Positions 47,224-58,759 of a DNA stretch of 64,000 nucleotides are shown one piece after another. How positions within the stretch are numbered: the first letter of the stretch is position 1; every line of letters starts with the position of its first letter. This stretch comes from Asterias amurensis. Lineage: Eukaryota > Echinodermata > Asteroidea > Forcipulatida > Asteriidae. A program made the translations under genes and the position numbers. The notes below the pieces were generated by a model. The model had not been told where the DNA came from. It worked only from the letters and a program-made list of their open reading frames with translations, and did no database searches. Location: positions 18,832,349-18,896,348 of the forward strand of contig NC_092651.1 of the NCBI RefSeq assembly GCF_032118995.1, read 5' to 3'.

Positions 47224-47747
47224 CAGGGCCTAACTTCATAACGCTGCTTAAAGACAGTGGACACTTTTGGTAATTGTCAAAGACTAGTCTTCATAGTTGG
47301 TGTATCTCAGCATATATGCATAAAATAACAAACTTGTGAAAATTTTAGCTCAAGTTGCAAGATAATAATGAAAGAAAAGTAGCCTTGTCACACAAAGTTG
47401 TGTGCTTTTCGAGACCAAGTTTTAAATCTGAGGTCTCGAAATCACATTTGTGGTAAATTACTTCTTTCTCAAATACTATGGCACCACTTCAGAGGGAGCC
47501 GTTTCTCACAATGTTTTTTTATACCATCAACCTCTCCCCATTACTTGTCACCAAGAAAGAATTTATGCCAATAATTATTTCAAGTAATTACCAATAGTGT
47601 CCACTGTCTTTAACGATAATTTTGTGCGGAACGCACCAGAGGGTTAGCATGCCTCTTCGGTAGCTTACGGCTAGCAGCGCTATGAAATGGTAGTCACGCA
47701 GTAAGCACAAAATCGGCCACTAAGCAATGCTATGAAATTAGGCCCTG
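47224..47747. mobile_element. Fold-back MITE (CAGGGCCTAA termini), split by a nested element
   Basis: Inverted termini CAGGGCCTAACTTCATAACG and TGCTATGAAATTAGGCCCTG. Without the nested insertion at 47252-47609 the element would be about 160 bp. Its GCTGCTTAA segment carries the TTAA used as target by the nested element. Confidence 0.75.
47252..47609. mobile_element. TTAA-flanked fold-back element (GACAGTGGACAC family), complete
   Basis: TTAA at 47248-47251 and 47610-47613 flank termini AGACAGTGGACAC and GTGTCCACTGTCT. The arms are long imperfect inverted repeats (GGTCTCGAAA-type words near the middle). There is no coding capacity. TTAA targets are known for piggyBac-type transposons, so this may be a piggyBac-dependent MITE (inference). 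Other copies: 3740-3862 and 58341-58718. Confidence 0.88.
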
Positions 47748-47754
47748 ATCCAGT

Positions 47755-48845
47755 GCAACATGTCACTTTAACAGCCAACTTTCAAATGTGGGCTAAGATG
47801 ACCCTTTGACTTGTCCCAGAAACTGCCACAAAGGGTAATTGTCAACTTGTCATTGTGAACTTGTTAGGTACTTTGATGTTATCTATCTATCTAAAGAGAA
47901 CAGTATGTCAAGGAAAAGAAACAGTAGTCTACATACTCTGTCGACATTTTGTTTTAGAAATGGTTTTTAAAAAAAAATTGTAACTAAAATGTTGAAGTCA
48001 AAGAAATTTTTCCAGTTTCATTGAAACTGTCGAACCGTACTTTTTATTTGGGTGTATTAGCTCGCTGTAATAAAAGTCGCAGAGTTTATTTAAAGCTTTA
48101 ATGGTCCAAAGCAACAGTATTACAGTTTTTCCATTTCTTTCATTGTCTTCGGAATTGAATTGATGCTGTGCAATTGGACAACATTTATTTAACTATTGTT
48201 TGAAGTTTTGCATGATGTGGATAAATTTAAAGAAACTATAAATACATGATGAACTTAAGGGTACACCCATGTGCAAATCTTTTTAGTGGGAGTGTTGGCT
48301 CTGAAAAGAGATGTTGTATTCTGCTCATCTTCAGGAGAATGCAGGACTACCGATGGTGATGGAGCTTGTGAGTTGGTTGCTGGCTGGATGTGCAGGTAAC
48401 CTTATTCCGGTAAGCATAATTTTGCTGGGCTTAGCTATTTTGTTGTGTTTAAACAGCTCTATGAAAATGGTGCTGGTCCAAAGACAACAATTAAATGTAG
48501 TTTTATAAAACATGAAGGTTTGCATGGTGGAATGATAATGAGATATATTTTTGCGGTGACATGTAGATAAATCTCTTTTGATAAAAACGCCTTTTGCACG
48601 TTTGAGAGCTAAATTTGATAACGACGCATGTATATACTTTCCCTGATGGTGGGAAGAGTATGGAGTCCAACTGTTGAGTCCTCCCATTCCTCTCACAACC
48701 ACCATCAATCAAAAGAGATTTATTTAGTTGGTATCATCCCAAATATGTTTCATAATTTTAAAAATGCATTTAAAAATGCATTGATGTTATAATGTATTCA
48801 ATGCATTCAATGTTAATGTTGGTTGTTTCTCCCTGGTTTCTTCAG
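47755..48845. other. AT-rich stretch upstream of the MYCBP2 exons
   Basis: No RING-domain or other MYCBP2 exon was found. A half-copy of the GGCTCTGAAAAGAG fold-back repeat lies near 48290-48350. It would be intron if 48846 continues an upstream exon. Confidence 0.4.
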
Positions 48846-48953
48846 GCTTATTACGGAGGTGAAGCTCGCTGCGATCAAGAGGTTGGGATACAGGGTGACT
48901 ATGACCCAACTGAGTTAGTGTGTGGAGCATGCTCGGATGTATCCAGGGCTCAG
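48846..48953 (+). CDS. MYCBP2: MYCBP2 (PHR-family E3 ligase), tandem-cysteine-domain exon, part 1
   Basis: A 108-bp, phase-0 exon with acceptor GGTTTCTTCAG and donor CAG|GTAGGG. It encodes AYYGGEARCDQEVGIQGDYD followed by PTELVCGACSDVSRAQ. From memory this aligns without gaps to the C-terminal tandem-cysteine domain of human MYCBP2 (KKAYFGGEARCD...YDPRELICGACSDVSRAQ). MYCBP2/Highwire/RPM-1 is a giant neuronal ubiquitin ligase that shapes synapses and axon degeneration; its RING-linked cysteine relay esterifies threonine. By my residue count the Cys in GEARC corresponds to the upstream relay cysteine (human C4520). CGAC supplies zinc-binding cysteines. The upstream RING exon was not found within the window. 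Confidence 0.9.
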
Positions 48954-49537
48954 GTAGGGGGTTTTACACCAAAGTTTTATTTCTTGTTTTTATGTATTGT
49001 TTAACCCGGGGAGACCAACACTGCTTTTTTAATGGTGCCCAGTGAGACAATGCATTAAGCACAGAACCGAATAAGGGGGAATATCCCCCCCCCCCACATA
49101 CAAATACAAAGACAGCTGTATTGAGCCAAAAGCATGATAAAGAACAAAGGGTCAAAATAACTGTTGAGATAATTGTAGAATTACTGATTACATAGTTAAC
49201 CGTTTCATGGATTATTTATTTGAGTATTAATTTGGTCATATGGACACATTTATTGTTCATTCATTTGTGAATGTCAACCACCCCAAAACAAGGTCACAAT
49301 AGCATCCTCAAGCGTCCTCTTTCCAAATCAGAAAACTGTGGGCGTACGGTCTCTATTTTTTGTGTTACAACTAGTTTTATGTACGACAAATAGAAGAGTT
49401 AATACAACATTTAGGGAATTTCACCTAACAAGATATGAACAATTTTGAATACAACGTTTTGCAAACAATGTTTTGTTTATCAAACCAAATTCCTCCTAAC
49501 TAATGCTCCATCCTTTTTCCAATTTGTTTGACCCCAG
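48954..49537 (+). other. Intron between the two MYCBP2 exons
   Basis: Starts GTAGGG and ends TTTGTTTGACCCCAG. It is 584 bp with no repeat of note except a short C run near 49087. Confidence 0.8.
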
Positions 49538-49700
49538 ATGTGTCCAAAGCATGGGAAAGATTTCCTGGAGTACAAGTGCCGCTACTGCCGTTCAGTTGCT
49601 GTGTTCTGCTTTGGTCGAACACATTTCTGCAATGCTTGCCACGATGACTTACAAAGGATCACCAGCATTCCAAAGCCAGATCTTCCTCACTGCCCGGCTG
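49538..49700 (+). CDS. MYCBP2: MYCBP2 (PHR-family E3 ligase), tandem-cysteine-domain exon, part 2
   Basis: A 163-bp exon following the first in frame and ending in phase 1 at a strong donor G|GTAAGAG. It encodes MCPKHGKDFLEYKCRYCRSV, then a CFGRTHFCNACHDDLQR segment, and ends PKPDLPHCPAG. This matches the MYCBP2/Highwire tandem-cysteine domain, with CPKHG, CRYC and HFCNACH as zinc ligands. The Cys of CFGRTHF corresponds by my count to the downstream relay cysteine (human C4572). Compared with my memory of the family, the residue before it is missing (VFC instead of VFFC) and CRYCC is CRYCR; this could be lineage divergence or an early sign of decay. The last exon (the family ends CGVCRNAHTF) was not found in the 14 kb downstream, so the intron is long or the gene is broken. 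Confidence 0.92.
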
Positions 49701-49805
49701 GTAAGAGTGTACTGGGGTTGGATAGGGAAGGATAGGGGGTGGAACATGAGTGATAGTTGAAGTGTTGGTCGCTCCAACCCTTCAACTATGGATCCATAGA
49801 GAATT

Positions 49806-49941
49806 AAGCCTGGTTCATACTTTCCGTGGATGTAAAGCATTTTTGACATCTCATGGCTGTTTTTGCACCCAATGTTCCACACTAGTTAAACACAATTCAT
49901 CTGTTGCGATTTATTTGTTGCAGGAAGTATGAACCAGGCTT
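49806..49941. mobile_element. MITE (AAGCCTGGTTCATACTT termini)
   Basis: Inverted ends AAGCCTGGTTCATACTTTCC and GGAAGTATGAACCAGGCTT enclose about 135 bp. It would lie in the final MYCBP2 intron. Confidence 0.8.
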
Positions 49942-50729
49942 CATATTTGAAGGGTTGGGGTGGATGGATTGATAGGGTTTGAGTTGGACTGAAGATTGTT
50001 GGGAAAATTTCATGGTACATAAAATTATATGCACTGCATGTATCTGAAATCTGATTGCCTTGTGATTTACTGACATGTCAGCTCAAAGACTTTGTCTGTC
50101 AAAAAAAAGTTTGCAGCTGCCAACATGTTCCCACATCTTAAGAGCTCATCTGCCGTCCTGCCAGCCTAACAGTGGTGGAATCTCTCAAATGCTAGAAGAA
50201 AGTTATTGCAAATCATTTCTGAGAAAATAGAATTAGCTGTTGCAAACTGCTTACCAACCCAAAGGATCTATGGTATAAGTGCAAAAGTTAGTTATTGACC
50301 TGACACTTTGAGAAAGACTCTGCTAGGGTCAAAACGTCAGACCATTAACTATGTTTTGAAATCATTTCTTTATCAGATGTGTACCAGCAGTCGTTGCATA
50401 GCAAACTTGCAATTTGGGGAGTTTTTATATAAATGGACATTTATACAGCTAGCATCTCTCAGTATTGTATTGCAGTAGTTGAGTATATTTCGTGAAAGAC
50501 TCTCTTAAATGCTTTCTCTGAAGAGGTTAGGCTTAACACTTTTAGTAAGTTATACGCTGTGCTTTTTGTTAAGAGCTTAGTGGAATTAAAAAAAAGTTGT
50601 TTCGGGTACCAAGAAAAAGAGTTTAGCTATTTAGTATAGTGTCCGCACAAAAGAACATTGATAAAAAAAACATATAAAAATGATGTTATACAATTGAGCC
50701 ATGTAAAATCGACTTTTGAGATGGACTAT

Positions 50730-50859
50730 GGCCATGTCCGAAACAATGACTTCTGCTACAGCTACGGCTAGAATGCGCACCTTTGCCTATTCTTCAACAT
50801 TGTCAGCAACACTGATCTAGCCACAGCAGTAGCCGAAGTCACCGTTTCGGACACAGCTT
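50730..50859. mobile_element. MITE (GTCCGAAAC termini)
   Basis: Inverted ends GGCCATGTCCGAAACAATGA and ACCGTTTCGGACACAGC, with matching GACTTCTGCTAC / GTAGCCGAAGTC inside, about 130 bp. Confidence 0.75.
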
Positions 50860-51769
50860 AAGGCTAGACTTTCAAATTAGGATATGCATGATGTCACTCG
50901 ATATTAGTGTGTACAAACTGGTCAATTAGTTCCATTAGAATTAAAGACATTCCTGCCAGAATTTTACGCCAAACCGATTGCTTTTTTTTTTACATGATGA
51001 CTACTATGTTTGCTGCATATCAGTCATCAGTACGTTGGAATGATAAATCAGGAATGCGTTAAAATAGGCACTTATACTGTCTGCACAAAGTGCTTGATTT
51101 ACAGCATTCAGAAAGAGTTAGATTAGGACTAGTCCTTGGAGATATTAAAAACTTAAGGCTAGTCCTAAGTGAGGACGAGTAACTCAACCTATTCTGGAGA
51201 TAAAAGAAGTCTTAACTTGTGAAATCCACCCCTGGTCACTTAAGACCGGTACAGGTGTAGATACAGAAGGCCGCAAAACAGTTTGTCGATGAACCTTCAG
51301 GGAACCGTTCCCCACCTATTCACATTGGGGAGGTCGACAAATTTTCATATCTGCACAATTCCAAAGAAAAGCAGCCAAATTTACTAAGCATAGAAAATCT
51401 TTGCTTCGCAGATAGACAGGTTACTAGCTCCCTAAAATGCCATGTGATTGTATATTGCTTGTGATCGGTTCCCTGCATACAGTTTCTTAGCGACATTTGT
51501 TCCTGCTAAGCACAGTTAACATGTGGATGTGTGTGTTTGTACATTGATGCTCCTTTCTGTTGGGAGACTATATCTATGTCCTTCTTTATACAAATTGTCA
51601 GAAAAATTGCCAGTGTGTAAGTTGTAAGTTGTAAAATGTGGACGTGTGGTGTGGGAAGTTGAAACAAAAAGCAGGAATTGAGAAAGTGTAAATATCAAAT
51701 AAACGTACATATAATTGAAGACATTTCAGACAGTGATTTGTTGTATTGTTATTCAGAAAGAGTAGGGTA

Positions 51770-51946
51770 TAGACCTTTATCATGGTGCAGCCATGTTGAA
51801 GTTTTCCCCTTGACGTCAATGTAACCAAACCGAGGCTTGGTGAACAAACCAGTCTGGTTCCTATTTGCAAAATTGTTATTATCATTCATAACTGTTATTC
51901 GATACAAGAAACATGACCAATATGGAGACAGCATGGTAAAGGTCTA
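51770..51946. mobile_element. MITE (TAGACCTTTATCATG termini)
   Basis: Ends TAGACCTTTATCATG and CATGGTAAAGGTCTA are inverted, 177 bp in all, compatible with a TA target. It shares the TAGACCTT start with 33942-34095. Confidence 0.75.
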
Positions 51947-53525
51947 TTGTTCTTGGATATACAATTATAAAGCACCACTACATGAATTACTACATCACAC
52001 ATTCCATCGTCTATAAACAGTTCTGAACAAAATAAACCACTGGAGAAACTGATTGGGTAACTTTGTAACTTTCTAAACGATTTGGGGGTTTGAACAATCA
52101 TATTTATACACTTCTTGAATTTGCATGAAGAGCTCGTTAGCTAAACAAATTTATTTGATACAAATCTTTATACTTGGCATGAAGGACAATGTGGTGCAAT
52201 CATTTCAGTGACTAATTGTTTGTAAAATTTGGCCAATCGCAGTCTGGCTAGACGTTGACCTGTAATTAGCTGGACAGGTTTGGACACTGGCCTTTTAGCT
52301 CATTCCACCAGTGATTAAACTATGGTGCAATTCTTATCAAATGTGGGGTTTTATGTTTAAATTTCTGTTTGTGTGTGGGAAGTAATTGGTAACGTGGTCT
52401 ATCGACTAATCACAGCTGTGTCTCGACTAATCACAGCTGTGTCTTTTGAAGAAACACAATGATTTTGAGTAAACTTTTACTCATTGTTTATCATCAATCT
52501 GGGGAAGGGGGAGGGGGGAAGATACATGAAAAATAACATGGAAGTCTCTTGTCCCTGAAAAAAGTTTGTGTAATTTATCAATTTCTTCAGGGGCTATGGA
52601 AATAATTGTGGCCTTGTGTCTGGTAACCAGTTTCTGTTAAGCTATACTTTTCTGTGCTTAGCAAGTTTTCTTGCTTACAGGCAAAACAAAGAAAGGCTAG
52701 ATTTGTGAACAAAAATAGTAGGTGAATATGTACATTTGCGGGTGATGCATCGCCAAAATTGCCAAAATTTTTGAGACCGTTAATTGTAAATAGCGCCCTC
52801 TGTTGATGGATTATTACAACCAGCCTTCGGATCCTCACAGCAGACAATACATGAGCTTAGATAAATACAAATACTTGGCAAAAACCATTGGATTATATAA
52901 TAAAGTACCGGTATGTTTAGTTGTGACTGTATGCTTAACAGCATTAGTTCCCTAGAAATTAAAGAAGGCAGAATTTTTTAGTGAGATGCATTAAAAACCA
53001 CAAAAGTTTCATTCCCAGACAATCGTTGGCGTCTAAGATTTTATTTGTTACAAAGTATTACTACTTGAATATACATTCCTTTACTGATACAACATTGTTG
53101 TATTTATTTTTAGAAATTAGATAACTTTATTTGCTTTATTATGCCCTTATTATTGTCTTGTGGTGTGGGCAGCCTACCATAATATTGGTTGTCATCTTAT
53201 TTATTTGGCATAATCAAAACACCAGCGCGTGCATGTTGTACGATTGACACTGGCAATTGAATCGAAATTAAGATTTGTAGGTAAAGAAAAGTAGGTCTAC
53301 CTTTCTGTTTTAGAGGCTTGTGTGTGTATTACATGTAATAGGCTATCTCAACATGCCCAATCCTATTCAACATCCAAAAAAGCTAACGGACGACATTTTG
53401 CACACCGTCTGTACATTCCTTTACATGATTGTTGTTCTAGTATGCAAATCAGGAAAACTTTACATCAAGCCAAAGTTGTTGTCGCCCACGTGTGTGTATG
53501 AGATGTGACAGCATAAGTGAGCAAT

Positions 53526-53570
53526 GGGCGGGGCTTATTTTCCACTTGCCTTTACTAGGCATTCGATTGG
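53526..53570 (+). promoter_or_regulatory. Candidate promoter: GC box and reversed CCAAT box
   Basis: GGGCGGGGC at 53526-53534 and ATTGG (CCAAT on the other strand) at 53566-53570 open a GC-rich block extending to about 54330, unlike the AT-rich surroundings. This is suggestive only; no TATA box is evident. Confidence 0.3.
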
Positions 53571-53599
53571 CCGAAATTCGGCATACCAGCGATAACGGA

Positions 53600-54824
53600 A
53601 CGGGTTTCCTTTATTTTATGCAAACATGCGGTTTGTCGAATTGCTCACTTTTTGGATGGAAGAGATGCCATTTCTAGAAAAGTGTCAGCTCAAAGAGGGT
53701 GTGTGTGCTGCAGCTATAGTGCTTTAAACGCACGTGGGTTTGTTTTGGAGAAAGCTGAATTTTTATGTGACTCGGACCCGTCTACCCCCATGTTCGGACT
53801 GTTGTTCCACCTTTCCACCACCGGCCTGGGGACATTTTTATTCTCTTTGGAATGAATTTGTGGCTCACATTTGGGCGAACATTCTGTGTTGAGTTTGCAA
53901 CCGGCTTTGAGTTGAGAGTTCTTCACGAGGTCGGCCAGTGCCCTTGAGAACAAGGCAACGAACGTCTGCAACTTGAACTTACAAAACAAACTGTCGACCG
54001 ACTTCATTGTGGAACTCTTGGCTGTGCGAATTCCACGGAGTTTAGCCTGAAGACTGTAGCCAACAGTTAGACTAACTTCACTGGAGACACGAGCATGAAG
54101 GGGAGAGAGACGCCAAACACACGGCATGCATTCAAATACGCGCATTGCCTCCGGAGGCCGAGACCAGTCAGCAGTTTCGACAAGACCTCAGTCGTAGTGG
54201 CAGCGTTTCAGCAAGGGCAAGTAGTGTTCGTTCATGCGAATTTTCTTCCCAAAGATCAAAACTAGAAATAAACATGAACTTCAAATACTTCAGACATGAT
54301 CTTTTGGAAGAATTTCAGAGAGGACGGTGATAATTCAGTTTGTCTAATGAGCGATTAGTACTTCAATTGAACTGATTTTTCCTTTGTTCACCGAACTCTT
54401 CACACTTGGTATATGAACTCTAACCAAGGAAATGTGGACTAAACTTCTTCTATTTTACCAAACTTTTCAAACCTTGGTAGGCCTATAATGAACTCTGTGC
54501 CTAACCAAGGAAATGTAAACTTAACTTTTTTTTAACTTTTTGATACTAAACTCTTATGAACTCAAAGTGCCTGAAATTATGAATCTAAAAACTCTACTCT
54601 GTAACATGTACTGACTATTATCATGTGAAGAGACTTTCTTCAATGAACAAAGTTCAACCCTTGCATGCCGTGTGTCTGCTGTGTTGTCTATGGATTGACT
54701 CTGTGTGTGTGTTTTGTCTATGGATATGTGGTGTGTGCTTCGCCAGTGTCTACCAGTCTATGGAAGAGATGAACGCATCATCAGTTTGAGCTAGCTCATT
54801 CATTTCAAGATTCAATGGATGGAG
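53600..54824 (+). other. Possible first exon (mostly 5' UTR) ending at a strong splice donor
   Basis: A GC-richer block follows the candidate promoter. It contains short non-conserved open frames, including a 61-codon frame at 54145-54330 (MPPEAETSQQFRQDLSRSGS...). It ends at GATGGAG|GTAAGCG, a near-consensus donor at 54825, just after an ATG at 54815. This layout fits a 5' UTR exon whose start codon lies seven bases inside the last codons before the intron. No protein family can be named. Confidence 0.25.
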
Positions 54825-54829
54825 GTAAG

Positions 54830-56690
54830 CGAAGAACTAACAATTTCCTCCCAATATTCTCCTCATTTTTTTCATAAAAAAACCCCAAACATAATATAGG
54901 TGCTGGTTGATGTTGGTCAACGTTAATTTACCTTCCTTTGTGATGATGCCACTATGGCATCTAGTTCTAATGGTCTGTCTTGTATTGCATATGGTCATAG
55001 CCAGTGATGCAAACAAAAAGTTTTATTTTTGGGCAGAAGTTTTCTTGGGCTGTGAAGGACCAGTGTTTGACATGTTAAGTTTCTTCAATGTAATACTTAA
55101 ATACTGGCATAATAATAAAAAGCCAAAAAAGTTTTGCATTTTTTTTATTAATTGTGGAAACACGAACTCCCCACATCATTTCTTTTACCCCCTTTGGTAT
55201 ACGAAAATTAATTTTAATGACATCAACAAACATTCTCTGAATTAGGTCTTTGTTTGTTAAAGCTAAATGGTTTTCTCTTCAAACACATATATTAAAAATC
55301 TTTACTCGTGGACCTTTGGAAAACTTAGCTACATACATGTACCACATCAAGTAGAATGACTAATCAGACTGCTCTGACATTAACGACCGGATTAATTTAG
55401 TATAAAATTAGTCTAAAATAGAAACCATCTTAAGTTTGCAAGGAGTAGCAAGAAGTCACATTTATAAGCAGTAAGGGTGCCCTCTATTGTCAGACAAGCA
55501 AATAAATGATTAATAAGTCAGTTCTACCACAAAAATAAACTTCATATATATAAAATCATATATATCAGATATCATGTATCAATATGCCTAAGTTTGTAAT
55601 GAGTCGTGGGAATTGGAATTAGCATCAAACACCTCCTTTATAGTCAAAACTGAAAGAAATAATAATGTTCTGCCATGAGCTCTTAAAAATTGCTTTATAT
55701 CTTGTAACCAATGCTTTTGCATCTGTTTTTATGTATTTATCATTGATAAATACTTCAAAAAGTTTGTAATGAGTAGGCTTACTGAGAATATATATATATA
55801 TGAGCACTCCCTCTTTTGTCAAAATGATGAAAGTTCTGCCATAAGAAAGAACTTAAATTAAGTTATAGGCACTGTATGCCTATCATGTATGCTTGCATGC
55901 CTTGTTTAATGTAAAGGATATACATTTATCTTTTGATACATTTTAATCTAGTAGACACAGTTTGTAAAGAGTAGCAGGAAGTAGCGCTAGGATGACCACG
56001 CCCTCTATTGCCAGAGTGACAAATGAATAAAGTTAGGCCATTTTGTGTCCTTGTTTAGGGTTAACTTGAAAAAGTTTGTAATGAGTTTGTAATGAGTACC
56101 TGGAATATTTAACATGAGCACCCCCTCTATTGTCAGAATGACAAAAGTTCTGCCGTAAGAACAAAGTTCTAGGGCCTATATCATGTATGGTTGCACGCCT
56201 GTGCTTTGTGTCAAGGCTAACATTTATCTTAGTGATAAAGAATAGTATTATTACTCCAAATTAGGTCATTGAAATTAAATTAATGGTGTATATCGTGTTT
56301 ACTTGCGTGTCAAAGTTGGTGCAAAGACTAACTTTTATCTCTCAAAACACACTTAACAAGAGCTGTACTATTACCCAATTAATTAAGACTAGTTTAATCT
56401 AGTAGACACCACCATATTTTGTAATGAGACGTTGGAGTTTGCATGAGCATCAAGCATTAGCCACTCCCTTTCTGCCATGAACTCCAAAAAAATTTGGTTC
56501 TAGGGTCATGTATGCTTGTGCATCTGTGCTTATGTTAAGGCTAGTGATTATATTTGATAAATACATCAAAGAGAATACTTAAAAGTTATATAACCTGCAG
56601 TACTTGCAGTTTATCCCACATAAATTACAGTAAAGACATTTGGATCTCCACTTTATTTGTTCCGAAGTGAATAATGTTCACATATTTTGT
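54830..56690. other. AT-rich stretch with a degenerate ~170-190-bp repeat
   Basis: The words CCCTCTATTGTCAGA, GTTTGTAATGAGT and AAAGTTCTGCC recur near 55480, 55745-55840, 55965-56010, 56075-56160 and 56415-56480, suggesting an old tandem repeat. No gene was recognised. Confidence 0.45.
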
Positions 56691-56700
56691 AATTTAAACC

Positions 56701-57770
56701 TTGGGTACAGTTTTTTCTGGGGCTGACTCTGATGTGAGCCACATTCACTTGGGCGTCCCACAGGGCTCTGTTATTGGTCCTCTTACCTTTACCATGTACT
56801 TAAGCACTGTGGGCGATATTATTCGCCAACACAGCATCAAATACCATACATATGCTGATGATATCCAAATTTATATGGATTTCGACCCATCCATTCCCAA
56901 CGACGCAGAATGTGCTCTTTTCAGATTGTCAAACTGCATCACCGATGTTCAAAACTGGTTAATCGCAAACAAACTTCTTCTGAACAAAGACAAAACTAAA
57001 TTTTTCATTGCTGCTTCTCCTCATCACCAGAAAGTTCTCAGCCACTTGACTGTGAACGTGAACAACACAACGTTTAAGCCATCTCAAACAGTGCGAAATT
57101 TAGGCGTCTTTTTCGACAGCTCCATGACAATGAGCACACACGTCACACATGCAAGTCCATCAACTATCACATCAGAAACATCTCCAAAATACGCAAATAT
57201 ATTGACACAAACACATGCCACGCTGCTGCCAGAGCCCTTGTGTTGTCTAGACTGGATTATTGTAACTCTCTCCTCAATGGTATTAAGCAAGCTGACATTG
57301 ACCGTCTACAAAGGCTCCAAAACAATGCTGCTCGTATCATTTTCTTGCAACCCAAATACACATACGCATCCACTCTTCTCAAACAATTACACTGGTTACC
57401 AGTTAAACAATGCATCACCTTCAAAACATCAGTGAACATGCACAAAGCACTCTCCAACGTACTTCCACAATACCTTACAGAGTCGCTAAATTTCAACAAA
57501 CCTGGCCGGAGTGGGCTCCGCTCCGGCCAGAATCTTACAATCCCTCGCACACACAAAATGGCAGGGGACCGGTCCTTTTCAGTCGCTGGTCCCCGGTGCT
57601 GGATTGCCCTACCAAGTCATATTCGGAACACCAACACACTCCAGACATTCAAGAGTAAATTAAAAACACATCTATTCTCATAATCGTCTTTTCCGTAGCA
57701 CTCTTCCAGCGCATTGAATTTTGTAAAATGCGCTTTATAAGTCTCATTTATTATTATTATTATTATTTAA
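56701..57770 (+). mobile_element. 5'-truncated LINE (CR1/Jockey-like), RT C-terminus, frameshifted
   Basis: A plus-strand non-LTR reverse transcriptase fragment. The first frame (to about 57150) holds LGVPQGSVIGPLTF and the catalytic YADDIQIY, followed by the thumb-like LIANKLLLNKDKTKF. A one-base shift near 57150 moves the sequence into a second frame (to 57683) with SRLDYCNSLLNGI, RLQRLQNNAARI, LHWLPVKQCITFK and the typical C-terminus LPSHIRNTNTLQTFKSKLK. The 3' end carries GCGCTTTATAAGTCTCATTT and an ATT microsatellite (to about 57770), as in CR1-group LINEs. The endonuclease and N-terminal RT are missing, which is typical 5' truncation. It is dead as an element. Confidence 0.93.
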
Positions 57771-58215
57771 GCGCAGCGATATAAACATAAGAATAAACTG
57801 TAATACCACACAAGAAATGGAAAAAATGAGTTCTCGGACAGAACAAATATCAAGCGCGCACAACATTTTAAATGTGTATTGTCTGCGAAAGAAAGAAAGA
57901 GATTTCCAGAACAGAAGAACGAACAGGTGCATGAAGAATCCTGAGAAGTATCTCTCACTCCAGAGGGAACCAGGCGTACGCCAAGTCTGGTCCCCAACTG
58001 TTGAAGCCTGGACACAATGATCAGCCATGGTGGAACCAGACAGTGATGCTGTGGTAACGGGTTCGTAGGATTAGAAATAACTCGTGTTTTCCCCATCCAG
58101 GTTCAAATCCAGGTTTGTATTTGGTTTTACTGAGTCTTGGTTCTAGGGCCCAAAGGTTTCGCAAAGTAAACTAAATAAAAATCAGGAAAATTTAAGCCAA
58201 GACAAAGTAATTGTA

Positions 58216-58320
58216 ACTACACTGTCGCCAACACATGGAAAGATGCGTGACCTGCTGGCAGAAAAGTACGTGGATCCGTTGGACGGAAATATACCACCAG
58301 GATTTAAATTGAACACTTGA
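58216..58320 (+). CDS. Weak candidate coding tail, unknown
   Basis: A frame ending at TGA (58318-58320) encodes TLSPTHGKMRDLLAEKYVDP and ends IPPGFKLNT. The composition is protein-like and it lies just 5' of a fold-back element. No acceptor site is obvious and no family is recognised, so it may be chance. Confidence 0.15.
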   Translation, partial: TTLSPTHGKMRDLLAEKYVDPLDGNIPPGFKLNT

Positions 58321-58340
58321 GTAAATGGGGAATTCCTTAA

Positions 58341-58718
58341 AGGCAGTGGACACTATTGGTAATTACTCAAAATAATTGGTTGCATAAAACCTTTCTTGGT
58401 GACGAGTAATAGGGAGAGGTTGATGGTATAAAACATCGTGAGAAACGGCTCCCTCTGAAGTGAAGTAGTTTTTGAGAAATAAGTAATGTTCCACGAATTT
58501 GATTTTGAGACCTCAAATTTATAACTTGAGGTCTCAAAATCAACCATCTAAACTCACACAACTTGGTGTGACAAGGGTGGCTTTTTCTTCTATTATTATT
58601 TTGCAACTTCGATGACCGTTTGAGCTCAAATTTTCACAGGTTTGTTATTTGATGCATATGTTGAGATACACCAACTGTGAAGGCTAGTCTTTGACAATTA
58701 CTAATAGTGTCCACTGCC
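58341..58718. mobile_element. TTAA-flanked fold-back element (GCAGTGGACAC family), right flank lost
   Basis: TTAA at 58337-58340 precedes AGGCAGTGGACACTATTGGT; the right terminus is AGTGTCCACTGCC. The central GATTTTGAGACCTCAAATTT / ACTTGAGGTCTCAAAATC forms a tight hairpin. The TTAA expected on the right is mutated or deleted. Confidence 0.85.
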
Positions 58719-58759
58719 AGAGATAGTGAAACAAAGATATTATATTTATTCACCTAACA

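Larger units (their letters stand above)
49942..53500. other. Non-coding stretch with small elements (putative last MYCBP2 intron or intergenic)
   Basis: No further MYCBP2 exon was seen. Two MITEs are listed separately. A 21-23-bp local duplication (ACTAATCACAGCTGTGTC) lies near 52403-52443. The rest is unassigned. Confidence 0.4.

Noticed and set aside
53714..54145. 143-codon minus-strand frame
   Set aside because: It lies in a GC-rich block where long chance frames are expected; the composition shows no domain and the plus strand has the promoter and donor features.
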